DNA of 64,000 nucleotides from Chionis minor (lineage: Eukaryota; Chordata; Aves; Charadriiformes; Chionididae), in the NCBI GenBank assembly GCA_013398295.1, contig VZSF01008858.1:295397-359396 (forward strand), read 5' to 3'. Shown in pieces: positions 13,305-26,100 of this stretch. The notes under the pieces are model-generated. The model was given only the letters and a program-made list of their open reading frames with translations, made no database searches and was not told the origin of the DNA. Positions within the stretch are counted from its first letter, which is position 1. Each line of letters opens with the position of its first letter. The position numbers and the translations under genes were made by a program.

Positions 13305-13810
13305 AGGATGTAACAGGTTCTCTGCTACTTGTTTATTAACTTTTATTGTGAGGATGGGATGTTTTTCTAATTGGCTGGCTCTGGTTCACACAGGAATTAA
13401 TTTAGGGTGATCCTGCAGCCATGAAGACGGGAGCAACATGGTCGCAAGGGTCCTTTCTGCAATCGTGTGATCCCTTGACATAACTTCACACCCTCCGCTT
13501 GCCCTCTTTACCTTATAGCTGCTATTTAAATGAATGTACATATCTGTACAGCAATAGGTCTTTGGATATTGCAGACGTAAATCACGTGTGACTGTTTGGT
13601 GCGCACGCGTCACACTTGCATGCCCGGGTGACCAGGAAAATGCCGGCAGCAGGGAGGTGGGAGGGCTGGGGTCGACAAGGGAAGCTCCGAGGAGCACAGG
13701 GGAGGAGCAGGAGGGCTCAGCTCCAGCATCCCCACTGCCGAGGAGCGAGACCGAGCTGCCATGCCGGGCTGCGCGAGGTCCAGGCGGCGGCTCTCCCGCC
13801 GCCCACGGCA
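13305..13810 (-). other. SFRP1: SFRP1 proximal 3' UTR with paired AATAAA
   Basis: This is sequence immediately 3' of the SFRP1 stop. On the minus strand two AATAAA hexamers lie close together at 13347-13342 and 13337-13332, about 465 nt after the stop, so a short 3' UTR ending near 13.3 kb is plausible. Human SFRP1 has a much longer 3' UTR (several kb), so transcription may continue into the AT-rich block at 12.0-12.5 kb, where further minus-strand AATAAA hexamers occur at 11983-11992. The end is inferred; transcript data are needed. Confidence 0.45.
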
Positions 13811-14133
13811 TCACTTGAAGACGGATGGAAACGTCGGGCAGTCGGGAGACTTCATCTTCTTCATGAACTTCTTGAACTCTTTGTTCTTCTTGTCCCACTT
13901 GTAGATAGCCGTCAGCAGGTACTGGGTCTTCACCTGGCGGCCCATGATGAGGAAGTAGTGGCCGAGGTTGTCCAGCTGATGGCAGGGGCAGTCAGCCCCG
14001 TTCTTCAGGAACAGCACCAGCTTCTTCAGGTTCTTCTTCCGGATGGGCCCCAGCTTCAGCGCCTTCCTCTTCCGCGGGACGATCATCTTGTCCCCGTTCT
14101 CCTTCTTCACTTCCTTTATGGTCATCTTCAGAG
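13811..14133 (-). CDS. SFRP1: SFRP1 coding exon 3 (netrin-like domain, stop)
   Basis: This 323-nt terminal coding exon encodes residues 205-311, starting ALKMTIKEVKKENGDK and ending PTFPSVFK with TGA at 13813-13811. The acceptor is CTTTCAG|CTCTGAAG (AG at 14135-14134). It holds the lysine-rich basic segment, the CPC motif (253-255), the LIMGR..K-QYLLTAI-KWDKKNKEF core and the last cysteine (303). The open frame extends further upstream to 14458 only because the intron happens to stay open; homology stops at the acceptor. Confidence 0.96.
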
Positions 14134-17100
14134 CTGAAAGACAAGCCAGAGAGAGGGGAAAAACAAAATGACTCCTGAGCAGCCTTAGCTGGCACAAAGC
14201 CTTTGCGAAGCAAGGCTGGGGGCGAAGGGGCACCGGTGGCGCCACCGCCCCAGGATGGCAGCAGCCCCCTGCCCCGCTGCAGACACCCAGCAACCCGCTC
14301 CGCACCGCTCCCGCCTCCCCAGCTCCCGCCTCGGCGCCATCGCCCCCACAACGACGTGGCCCCCTGACCGCAGCACCCAAACCCTCGCACCATCCCCGCA
14401 CCCGGGAGAGCACCGTGGTAAAACACTGACATCTCTGTTCCCCCCAGCAAAGCACCACGGGCGCTTTTTATTTGAGAGGGAGACTTGTTCAGCCAGCGAC
14501 ACGCTCTTTGCTAGCAAAACTTTAGCTGAGTAAACAAGGTGATTTCCCTGCTCTAGATGCACAGAGAGACTCTTGAAAGGGCCATTTAAAAGGTCAACTT
14601 GGCTCCTCATGCATTTGTTTGCAGTCACTCCTGGCCCTCAGGTGCCTGTGAAACAAGTTTCCAAGCACTGAGCATTTGAGCAGCGAAGCCCCTGGCAAAC
14701 AGCCGTGCCGACGGGACCAGGCAGGAGGCAGAGCCGAGCTGCCACATGCTGGCACCTTCCCCAGGAGAAGGGGAGTTAGTCTGATACAACTTCCACAGAA
14801 ATTATTTTCCTCTTTGGGTTCAGCATTTTCTCAAGTTAATCGCAACCCAAATGCAAAAAAAATAATGTTCCTTTGCCACGACCATGAAGAGGAATTTAGT
14901 ATACATGGGAAAAATGATGAAAATGTGTTGTACATTAAAGTATCACTTCTGTGCCATTTGGCTCTGCCTCATTTTTGGGGAAAAGCACATATGGCCAAAA
15001 ATTACTAACATATTTCCATCATTTGGGAGTTTACTTCAGAGCTGCAGATAAATAGTGCTTGGATAGGTGATTAATTGTCTGCTGTCCCTTCTCATTTGAC
15101 TCTCCGAGTGTGTGCAGCAGACGGCATGCAGAAGCCTCTGGCTCTGGCAGGGAGATGGGTCCCTGCTGCATCGTTCCTTGAAGTCTTGCTCTGCTGGAAC
15201 TTGTAGCGGAGAACACGCGTTGCTTTCTGGACGGCAGCTCTGCTCACCATTCCAGACACAAATGGCAGCAAGACAGCCCGATGACAATCTGAGAAGGCAG
15301 CAGAGTCTCTGTATTACCCTTGTGCTCCCAGCCACCGCACTGGCAACAGGAGTAATGGTATTTATCTGCCCCTGTGCCAAAAATGCCTGCTGTGTTTGCC
15401 AAAAGCTCTGTCGTGTTATACTGTTACTGTACAAGAAAGTAATCCAGGACTGGAAACCTAAGTGAAATTTTCATTCCATCTGTTTTCCAAATTCAAGACG
15501 TTTAAGGAGCTAAAGAGACACAAGCTTTAAGGAGCTAAAGACACTGAACCAGATCAATTTGCAACAAATCCGGAACATGGAGCAACTAGTCTTCAGGCAG
15601 CTCTAAGCTCCATGACATTAATTGGGCAGCAGCATCATCCCTCAATATGAACCTCAATTTCTTTATCCGTTCTGACTTCGAACTCTTGCACTAAGCACAG
15701 TGGTTGCCAGTGCAGAAGGAATGGTATAATACCAGTAATAAGAGATGCTTTCAAATGGTTTGTTGCAAATTGCTTTGCTGTGATTGCCGCAAGTTTAGAC
15801 CCTTGTTGCTAGAGGAAGAAAACAATCTGGCAGCTAGCAGAGGTGCTGTTCTGCTCCAAGTACCATAGTCTATGGGAGACAAAGTCTGGTAATCCTGTGC
15901 GGAGGGAGCTCGCAGCCGCTCCCTTCCCGGCACAGCAGCAGTTACCTGTTGGCGACGCAGGGTCAGGGAGAAGCGTGGGAGCTGCCCAGGTGAACCATAA
16001 ATCCAGGCATGAGCCAACAACTCATGCAGACCTCACTCATGCAAAGCAGCGCACGGAGCCAAGGTCAGATTACACCGAACAGGACCAACGAGGTGGCTGA
16101 CCAGGGCTGCAAATAACGCGTAGGACCCTGCTCTTCACAGCCGTGATGCCATTCTTGCCATCAGCAGAGGGAGCCTGCAGTGCTGCCAAGGTAAAACGCA
16201 GCCCGGCTCAAGGACTACGGCGTGTCGGCTGCCGTGCTGCGGACTGAGCATTCACATCAGCAAAGGCAAAAATAAAAAAAAAAGGCATAATCACTGCCCA
16301 GCTTTCACCCATCTGCCAGTGACCTGGTCCCCACTGTCCCCTACTCGGGCCACGTTCCTTAAGCTCAGACCCGCTTTCCGGGCGAGACTCCCGGGCGCAA
16401 ACGGCGCATTTCACAGCAGCGGGGCTGGACATGCAGCTCTGGCATTTTCCACGCACATCAGAAAAGTGGCGCCTGAGGGCACGTTCGTTCCCAGCTGCAC
16501 ACCCAGCTCTGAGAGCACACCACCACGCAGCGGGAGGCAGCTCCTCGGCTTGTGGCTTTCCTAGAACATAAAGGATTTGGCAGGGGTGACCACTGAGTGA
16601 CTTGCCACTGCTGCAGCTCTCCTGGCATCCCCCCGGCGCCGGGAACACCTCCACCCCAGTAGTGGGGGAAAGGCTTAAGCGGGACGGATTGAGTCTTGGC
16701 TCCAGGATCTAAGTGGGCTGCCAAAGCAAACAGCTTCCTCCCTGGGAGCCCTGGCCTTTCCTCTCCCCCTGTGCCACACCAAATCCATCTCAGCGCAGAG
16801 TCGGAGAAGAGACAAAATTGCCGCTGAGACCCCAGGACACGCTCACTCACGCAGACTAAATCTCGTGCCATCACTGCCAGGAGGGAGCTGACCCTGGGAA
16901 GAGGCCTGGGGGTTGTTCACAGCAGCCTCCCCAGCCTGGCTGCTGCAGCCTGTCTGCACCGCGGCATCAACCATGGCATTGACCCACGCCACTCTGCGTG
17001 CTGCCGCTGCTCCGCGTCGCTGCAGGGGAAGCACACCAGCCACAGAAACATCTTCCCCTTTGCTCTCAGATGATACACACACATTCCAGCACAACCTCTT

Positions 17101-20100
17101 ACCTAACCTGTGCCCCCTCACCAAATTGCAATCGCATCTCCTCACCTAACACACTCAACAACTTCCACTTTCACCCAAGCTCCTGTTAACCAAAGTATCC
17201 ACCGCGTTCCCAAAGTGCTGGCTGGTGGGCTCACACGGGAAGGCCCTCGCTCCCCTCGCTGTGAACACCCGCAGACAGACGGCAGCCTCAGGGGCTGCGG
17301 AGAGACCATGGACTTTCCTCTGAAAGCTGGGAGCAGCAACGGGACCAGGAGCTGACTCTGGGCCACATCATGACAGAGGTGATGGCAGAGCAGCCCCATT
17401 CTCTGCCACCCCAGCAGCACTGGTGGCCGGCTGCAGCCAGGACCACACATAAAACCAGGAAAGCCCTTTCCAGCCAGGCATTGTCTCAGCGCTGCTTGCG
17501 ACATCGCCGACACTGCCGAGACACAGTGCTGGATCCGGCACAGCACAGTGCCAGGACTGCAGCCCCTGGATGCCGGGGCGGGAAGTGAGCAGCATCCCCA
17601 GGGATACTGCATATCCCTCTGGGACACCCGTGCCCACAGGGACAGGGACTGGCCAAGCAGGCGGCCCTCCCCTCTGCAGCACCCTGAGGCCGTGCAGCTG
17701 ATGGTGCTCAGGGCAGAGGGGGACTGCTGCGAGGCACAGGGAGAGATTTTACTCTTGTGCCATACACAGTCCCAAAACACCCTCCCTGCAAGTGCCGACA
17801 GTACATCTGCTCGCAGGCAAGTCATGGCAGGAGACCTCCAGCACAAGCCAGCGTCCAGCCGCCCACTTCAAAGGCTCTTCCCAGAAAACACAGAAGTGAA
17901 AGCATTAGTCAGGCTGGGAGGGAAAAAGCAAAACACAACAAAGGCAGGTTTCAGGATTTAATTTGGGACTCAACAGCTCTCAGCCATGTTGTGTTTACAA
18001 CAGCAGAAGTCCTCCCAGGGCGCTAAACCCACACTTGCCCTTGCTCAGCCCCAGTGTGAAGAAGCTGATGTCTTCCCAGGCACGAGCCACTCGCCAGAGC
18101 TCTGCCACGGCCAGGAGAGCCGGTGCCAAAAGCCCAGCACAGACACCGACCCTCTCCCCAGACCTTGTCCCTGCCACAGGGAGCTGCCAGCACCAGAATT
18201 CGACGTAGCTGCACTGCCCCTGAGAGCGAGACTCCTGCAAAGAGCCTGTGTGCAGCGTCTGGCAGCTACGACCAGCCTCCCCCCAGCGCCCCTGCTCCCA
18301 GTACAACCCTGCAGCATCAACCAGCCCTTCCTTCTCCCAAGGCATCATCCAGCAGGACCACGCCACCAGCAGCCACTGGAATAGGGAAGAGAAGGCCAGC
18401 ATGGGCAGCCTCATCCCCTCCAAGGTCCTCCACTCCTGTGACCCTAAGCCGCCCTGCGCTTCCCTCTGGATTGCTCCAACTCCAGGATGTGGACAGGCAA
18501 GACGGACAGCAGTGGCTCTGAATGCGCAGCTGCCCCATCACCAGCCACAGCTCCCATTAGCAGAGGGTCAGACCCCGGCCCAGGGTGATGCGCCCCGGTT
18601 AGAGCAAGCCAGGAATTTGGCCCCAACTACAAACGGCTTGTATCAGATGGTAGCATCGCTCTGCTATCACTAATGCAGAAAGTGTAGGGAGCACTGAAGA
18701 TATAAAAATGTCTTTTTTTATTTCTGCTAATATGAAACAGGGTATATGAAAGTGTTTGCTCGCTCAGAGTGAAATTACTCTTGGCAGCAGCAGCTCTGAG
18801 AGCAGCAAAGGCCCCACAGAATTGGTTGGGGTCCAGCCTGACAAAGCACAACGCGAAACATATCTTATCGATGTCCCCACGGCTCCAGCTTTCCAGTCCC
18901 ACCGCCAGCCTAGGGAAAAAAGAAACCCAGTCTCCCAGGCACACTGGGAGCACCATGTTAGCGCCTCCTGAGAGGAAGCTCCCTCCTTCCCTGACACCAG
19001 CACTGGGCTCGGGCGCGCTCTCCATGTCCCCGAGCACTGCGCTGCACCCGGCGCTGCTGCAGGCTGGCACACGCGCGCCCCTGCGCCCCGCTCACCCTGC
19101 CACCTCCGCGGCTGCACCCCACGGGCACCTCCAGCCCCCCACAGGCACCTCCAGCCCCTCATTTTCAGCATGCAGGAGGCTCTGCTGTTCTGCCTGTACA
19201 GGCAGGGGCCCCACTCCAGCACCTCAGGGGCAGGGAAGGGAACGTGAGAGAAGGGAAAGCTCTGCTGCTCCTTCAGCCTCATTGCTCCTTCCTTTAGAAA
19301 TCACTCAGGAGGAGGAAACCTGCCAGAAGACACATTAGGGCTGTAACAGGAGAAGGCTGCAGGCAAGGAGCTGTCAGTCACGGGAAAAAATAAACAGCAT
19401 GTATTGATTGTACTGCAGTCTCCAGTGCAGCGAGAGCCCGTTCAGCAGGATCCCCTCAGACCCCAGAGAAAGGGCAGAAACAATAAATAAAATCACCAAG
19501 AGAAACACAGAGAGGAATGAACTCCAGGGCCAGCCCAGCCTCTACGAGGAGTAAGAAACAAACCCTGGCTGCGTCCCAGGGAGGCTGGGGGAGGCGGCTG
19601 CGGGGGCACAGCAGGGCGATCTCACACTTCATCATGCATCCATCGATCCCTCCGCACACCAGAGCTGCACCAAAATCTAAACTGCAGTTAGCCCACGCAT
19701 AGCCAGCCCGGCCCCCCAAGCCGGTCTGCGCCCCCCGCGGGGGTCCCTGCACCACTCGCCGGCACCCTCTGCTCTGTGCGCCCACAGCCCCGCTCCAAGC
19801 CATGGGCGATGCTCTGCTGCCTGCTCCCAGCCTCGGCGCCCAGACGTAGAGCAGCACCCACACACAGCCAGAGGTGCGGCAGGACCTCGCCACGCACCGC
19901 AGGGATGGGGGTTTGCTGCTCTGGCAAGTAACTGAGCAGCAAACCAGGTGCAATGCTGGGAGCTGCAGGCAGAGATGCCGGGTCAAAAACATTCCCCCTT
20001 TCCTGAGGGCACTGAGGGCCAGTGCTTCCACAGAGAGAGATGGGGTGCAGAAGAGAGGAGGTAGCTCCTGCGTGCTGCTGAAATAAAGAAATAAGAAGCT

Positions 20101-23100
20101 AATCTAGTTCCCCTGGCAGTGCCAACTGAGGTCCCCTCTGCCTAGAGGCAGGATGGCCACAGCAGCAGGCAGAGCGCCGGACGCCTCGCTGGGCGTAGGG
20201 GAACACACACAGCGCTCCCACCACGCAGCTATCGCATGGCAAGCCCCGGCCAGAGCCATGTGGACAGCAGGACACGCTGCTGTCCCAGAGCTACCCTGCT
20301 CCTGGAGGAGCCGCTGAGCCGCCGCCAGCCCAGCAGTGAGCGGAGCTGCCTCAAACCAGCACCCAGGAGCCCACGTCCACCACTGCTCAAACGCACGCAA
20401 ACCCAGCGTCCTGCTGGCTCATGAGGCTGGCGGTCTCCTGGCACCCCTCCGAGCCCCAGCAGCTTGTCCAAGGCCCTCTCCTGGCCAGGGAAGAAAGGTC
20501 CCTTTTCTTTACAGTCTTCCTGTGTTCACAGCTGGATGCAGCTCTCTCCCTTCACTGTCCTCAAGACCGATGTGTCACACAGCCACCTCCCACCCTGGCA
20601 CTGCCACACATCAGTGGTGGGCAAAGTGCTCCTCACGTCTGGTCTGTAACGAGCCACTGGGGTGTAAGAGAAACCCGCAGTAACGTTACTGCGGGAATCA
20701 GTGCAGGACCCACCAACAGCTGCCCGTGCAGCACACGTTAGTTTAAACATTTATGGTACGTGTCTGGCTTTGATGAGGATCTGTAACCTGTCAGCTGCCA
20801 GTGTTTACCTTGGTGGATGTGCATGAGAAATCTCAGTCTGAAGGGCTGGGAGTTTATGTTAGTGCCAGATAAACAGCTCTCCTTGAGAAATCACCCCATG
20901 ACAGTAACCCCCAAGACTAAACAAAGATCTGAGGACCACGCGCTGTGCTTTGAGAAAACTTCCTGAAGTCGACACCTCCTCCACTGGCTCCTCTCCACCA
21001 CTGGAGATGTCCAGGAGCTCTCTGCACTGCAGTCCCCGGCAGGGCACAGGTAAGACCTGCACCGCATCTCTTCCCTCGCTCAGGCTCCCCAGCTGGCTAC
21101 AGACTGGGCACATCTGGAGGCAGCACTGTGTGTACCCAGGAGCGTCCTGGATGGGGAGGAAAAAGTGACAGAAGGAAGAAAACACCAAACGCAGCTGCAT
21201 GAAACCTACACTGCTGAAAACCCGTGCAAGTGAGACACCGTGGCTGAGTCTGGTGACAGGGAGGAGCAGGGGAACAAAAGTATATCCAAGACACAAACAA
21301 CTTTCCATTGTGAAGAGAGAGTGGTGGTTCACATGCAGCAGACACCAGCTGTGTCCTGCTCAGCTGCCTTTGGACTTCTCTACAGTAGGGAGGTCATGCC
21401 ATTTTTGGATGAAAAACCTCTCTCTGAGACAAAAAGAGAAAGCAGCAGTGGGAAAGAGGAGGAATGAGAGCAACCTCAGCATCAGCAAGAGCTTAAAAAA
21501 TAATGTTTAAAAAAATAAAGTTACATGTTGAAGTTGTGCCGATCCACAAAACAAAGAATTATCCCAAATTCCTTGCAATGGTCAGAAGAGTCATCAGACC
21601 CTGCTTTGGCAGAGAAAACAAACAACTTTCCACAAAGCTGGAGAAATACAGTGATTTGGGCAAATCAGGTGGGTGCAGTGACACAGCTGTGATACCTGAC
21701 ATTACCACTAAAGCAATCCCAAGGTCTTACAAGAGCTGGTTCAAATCCAGCCACGTTTGTCTGTATGAGCTGCTCTCACCTGGATGTGGCCACAGGGCAT
21801 TTGGTGACACCGCCGAGCTTCCCAACACACCTGAGAGCAGAGCTCCTCCCGGCGAGCTGCGCCTGCGGAGCTGGCTCACATTTCTCTCCCTCCACGCCGG
21901 GACCCAGCGTGGCTGGCCTGGAAACAGGCACCTATCCCTACCACCTCAAACCGCAGCAGGAGGAAGGCTTCCGTGAAAACCTCCACAGCCGTTTTGGATT
22001 GAGTGGCGGCAGGCATGGGGGCTGAGGTCTCCTCTGCTTGCTGCTCCCCTGCTCCCACTGTGCACAGTAACACTGTATCTGGCCACTCGCCGCAGCCCTA
22101 CCCAGGGAGCCGCCTGCCAAGAAATATTTCCATCCTCTGGATGCTGTCACCACAAAATTTCCCAATAACCAACTTACTCTGTGGGCAAGTCAATGTCTCA
22201 AGCCATTCCACCGAGGCCATGAATACTTCTGGCTTGGCCTCTGCTCCCCGTTGTGTAACTGTCCCAGAGCACAGGGAGGATATTTAGCGGCATAGACTGA
22301 TGACAAGCGTGCGGTTAAACTTGTATTTCCCTTCCCAGCACTTGCCCACCAGCAGGACACCACTTCAGCTGGCTCCTCGCGCACCTCTGGGAGGCAGCAG
22401 GTATGAACGGAGCCACCACTGCCACTCAGCCAGTGGCCCTCGCTCCTCCTCCGGGATAAAGGTCCCTCCCTAAGCCCAGAGCCCCTGGATTGGGGCGATG
22501 CCTCTGCTTCATCCCAGGCCCAGGCACCCAGCCCTGCTCAAACCAGGTGCGCTGGTCCCAGAGCCACTCACTCCCTCTCTACTGGCTGGGAAGCTCCCTC
22601 CGGTCTCTCCCCACAGATGCAGTGGGGCAGGGGCAGCTCCGATGTCTCATCCCACACCTGCCCGGGGCAGAGCTCCGAGTGTTCCGGCTCAGCCACCTCT
22701 GAGCGCTCAGCCCGGCACTCGGGCGAACAGCACATCCCGCTTCCCAGCTGGGCTGCCACGCCGAACTGGTGCGTCTGTTACCCAACCCAGCCAGAAGTAC
22801 GCGCATTCCTGGAAAACTATTACATGGGTGTTCCTGTTGATGCTTTTCCCTGTTAGCAAAAGTCTGTGCTGAACTTAGGACTTTTGGCATACCAAATCTG
22901 CAGGAGAGTTGAGAATTCATTTCCAGCAGAAAGGGTAATATGCCGGCATGCAGAGCAGGTTTGGGTTTGCATAGCGCGCTCTGGCACAGGGCACATTCAA
23001 GTGCTAATCCCTGAGGAATGCACACCTTGTTCAATATGCCTTTAATAACCTTCCGAGAAAGTTACATACACCAGCAAGGATGTCAAAACCAGTTAATTCT

Positions 23101-26100
23101 GAGTTTGATCTGAGAAAGCTAATATTTTTCCCTCTGATACTCTTTTTTTAAATGAAGTTCTGTTTACCTATGATTGTCTGACTCAGTCATAATATATTCA
23201 GGACACAGCTTTCAAGTAGCTCTGCATTTTTTAAGCTCGCTGCTTGGCCCTAGCGAGACAAGGACTGGCTTTGGGTTTTTACACCTGGACTTGACAAGAG
23301 CAGCATAACTTTGCTAAAAAGAAACCCAGCAGTAGAAGCAATCTGGGGGAAGGAAGAAGCTGGTTTACGCCTTCATGATTGCAACCAGAATAAGGGTCCA
23401 TCCTATGCATCATCCCTGCAATTGCAAACAGAAATAGCAGCTGGAGAGAGAAGTGGGAGTACGTGAGAGAAAAAGCCCTGCAGACACCAAGGGCAGTGAA
23501 GAGGGAGGGGAGAAGGCACTCCAGGCGCCGGAGCAGAGACTCCCCTGCAGCTCGTGGCAATGACCGTGGTGAGGTAGGCTGTCTCCCTGCAGCCCACAGA
23601 GGTCCGCGGTGGAGCAGGCATCCACCTGCAGCTCTGTGCACCCCACAACAGAGCAGACGGATGTGCCTGAAGGAAGCTGTGATGCCATGGAGAGCTTGCG
23701 CTGGAGCAGGCTCCTGGCAGGACCTGTGGCCCCGCAGGGGACCCATGCTGGAGCGGTCTGTCCCTGAAGGACTGCACCCCAGGGGGGACCCACGCAACAC
23801 AAGAGCGTGGGAACAGCAGGGTTAAATTACAAATTCCCCCCTGAGATCACCAAGGAACAGGCACTGCCACTTCTGCCCCATCCCCAGACTCCAGGCCAAC
23901 AACATCTGGCTCCCTGCTGGCAGCTGGGGCCGTGGGCAGCAGCGGGGCCTCGCAGCCTCCAGCATCGCCACTTCCGCAGGTGATCCTGCGCTCGGGGGCT
24001 TCGTCCTGCCCAGCGTTTCACCAGGAGAGACGCTCAGCACCGCTGCAGCAGCGCGGTCGGGGCGATGCGGGAGCACAGGAACTGCCACCGGGACTCCACT
24101 ACCCCGGTCACACTCGGCTGCAGGAGCCGGACACGTCCTGGACACATCCCATCCCGCCACCCGGGACACATCGCGGACACGTCCCGTCCCGCCACCCACC
24201 TCCACGCACCAACACTGACATCTAGAGGCCCACTCGCCTGGCCTCGGGGAAGGCCCGCGGGCGACGCGGCCACACCGGCCACACCGCTGGCCGTACTGCT
24301 CGCAGGGGGGCAAGGAGACGCCGTGGTCCAGAATCCAGCCCACACAAGAGCCGTACGGCCCCGCGCCTCCCAGGAGAGCTTCCCCGAGCCTCCAGCGCTC
24401 CTCCTTACCGAACTCGCTGGCACACAGGTGCTCCACGATGGCCTCCGACTTCATCTCATTGTCGCAAGGGGGACACACGGTTGTTCCTGGCAAGAGGAGA
24501 GGAGAGGTGGTGAGGGGCCAGTGGAAGAAGCACCGCGGAGCCGGGCTGCCCATGCTGTCACACCGCTGCCCCGAGGGGGGCACGCGCCCCGGCTCCCTGC
24601 CATGGGCTGCCAGGTCCCAGCCCCGCGGGACGCCACCCTGCTCAGGAGTGACCCCCAGCACAGGGCACACGGGGCAGCGCTGGCCACCGGCAGCCTCCTG
24701 CCAGCCCCGCTCCATCGCTGCCAGCAGCCCCAGCGCCGGGCACGGGCAGGGGCAGGCGGCTGCCAAGCGCGGGAGGACAGCACTGGCAAGGAGAGGGGTT
24801 TCCAGCGCCAGGCACTCAGCTGATGGGCCCGCAGCCCGCTGATGTCCCCTCCCTGCGGCGTGTCAAGGCGGGCACGCGGAGCCCAAACCCCAGCACGGCA
24901 GGAGGACGGTGCCCGGGGACAGCTCGCACGCCGAGGGGCTGCCCCGGCCACAAGCCACCCTGGAGCCAGGCAGGGGGGTCCGGACTGGCACGGCCCGGCT
25001 CAGCACAGGCTGTCGGTGCCGGGGACCACCCCGCAGGCTGCCCGGGCATCGCATGGCAAATCCCTCGCCTGCCTCCCTCCCACCCTGCCCAGAGCAGCAC
25101 CGGCTGGTGGTGGACCCGCACACTTCCCGCATGCACTGCCCGCCTCCAGGAGCCCCTACAGCACAACCCTGAGAGCAGACATCATCTCTTTTTGTTTTCA
25201 GCCCAGCTACACCCTGAGGGGCAGCCTCTTGGTTCCAGCAGAGGAGAGCCGGCTCTGCTCACCAGCCGCTGGCAGCGGCTGACATCCTCCTCTCGGGATA
25301 CGCCAGCTCAGAACATTTTATCAGGATCCGTCCTGGGAGGAAAGCTCACTTCACCCAGAGAATAAAAATCTGTTTCCAGGTTCCCATCTCCAGCCGGAGC
25401 AGAGACCACCCAGCAGCACAGACACAGATTTGTGCTACTGCCGGATGAATTTATGGAGCTGGGAGATGATGCTTCTGTTCCCGGTCCAGCAGAATGGAGG
25501 GCTCTTTCCGACACAAAGGAGTTATTCTCAGGGACGATGCTGCAGCGAAACATCTGCTGGTCCCTGCGTGCAGACGGAGCACTCGCCCCTTTCCAGCCCT
25601 CAGCCAGGCCAGCAAAACCCGCAGCTTTGCTGGACGGAAAAAACAGAGAGGTGTCCCAGAAAAAGGGGTGCAGAGCCAGGACAGCTGGCAAGGGAGGCAC
25701 ATCCAGGACCCACGCCAACCACAGTCAAGTCTCCTCAGTCACAGATGCCCCATGGGGTTTCAGGGGAGACATTTGTTTTCTGTGGCTTGTTCTTCCCCTC
25801 TCACCCCCCCCAAATCTGTTTTGTGCCAAATGCTAACTCCTGGGGTCACGCACCATGTCTTTATTAATCACACATGCAGAGCAACTGGCCCTCCAATCGC
25901 CCCAAGTGCGAGTCGCAAGGCAACGTCTGCAGCCCCCAGCAGAACTGAGCAGCCCTAGCCCTGGTACCCCCGTACCTGTGGGAGCCGCCCATCACCTCTT
26001 CCAAAACCCTCACATGCAATTGCCACTTTTATCATCTTAACTGAGAGTGACACCCCCAATGCTTTATTTTTAAAATCAGCAGTCAGAATATTTCCACCCA

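Larger units (their letters stand above)
14134..24408 (-). other. SFRP1: SFRP1 intron 2
   Basis: This 10.3-kb phase-1 intron is mostly GC-rich unique sequence with shorter AT-rich stretches (for example 14.8-15.1, 21.5-21.7 and 23.0-23.3 kb). It contains a 25-bp tandem duplication (15501-15541), a perfect 22-bp palindrome (20674-20695) and a two-copy 35-bp tandem repeat near exon 2 (24129-24198). No further exon or transposon was recognised. Open frames on both strands here have no family resemblance. Confidence 0.85.

Noticed and set aside
21736..21752. tRNA T-arm lookalike (GCTGG-TTCAAAT-CCAGC, containing a B-box)
   Set aside because: No matching acceptor stem, anticodon arm or A-box at the right distances, so not a tRNA gene.
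23822..24766. 314-codon minus-strand open frame
   Set aside because: Only its 78-nt core is SFRP1 exon 2; the rest is intron read through, with splice sites marking the limits.
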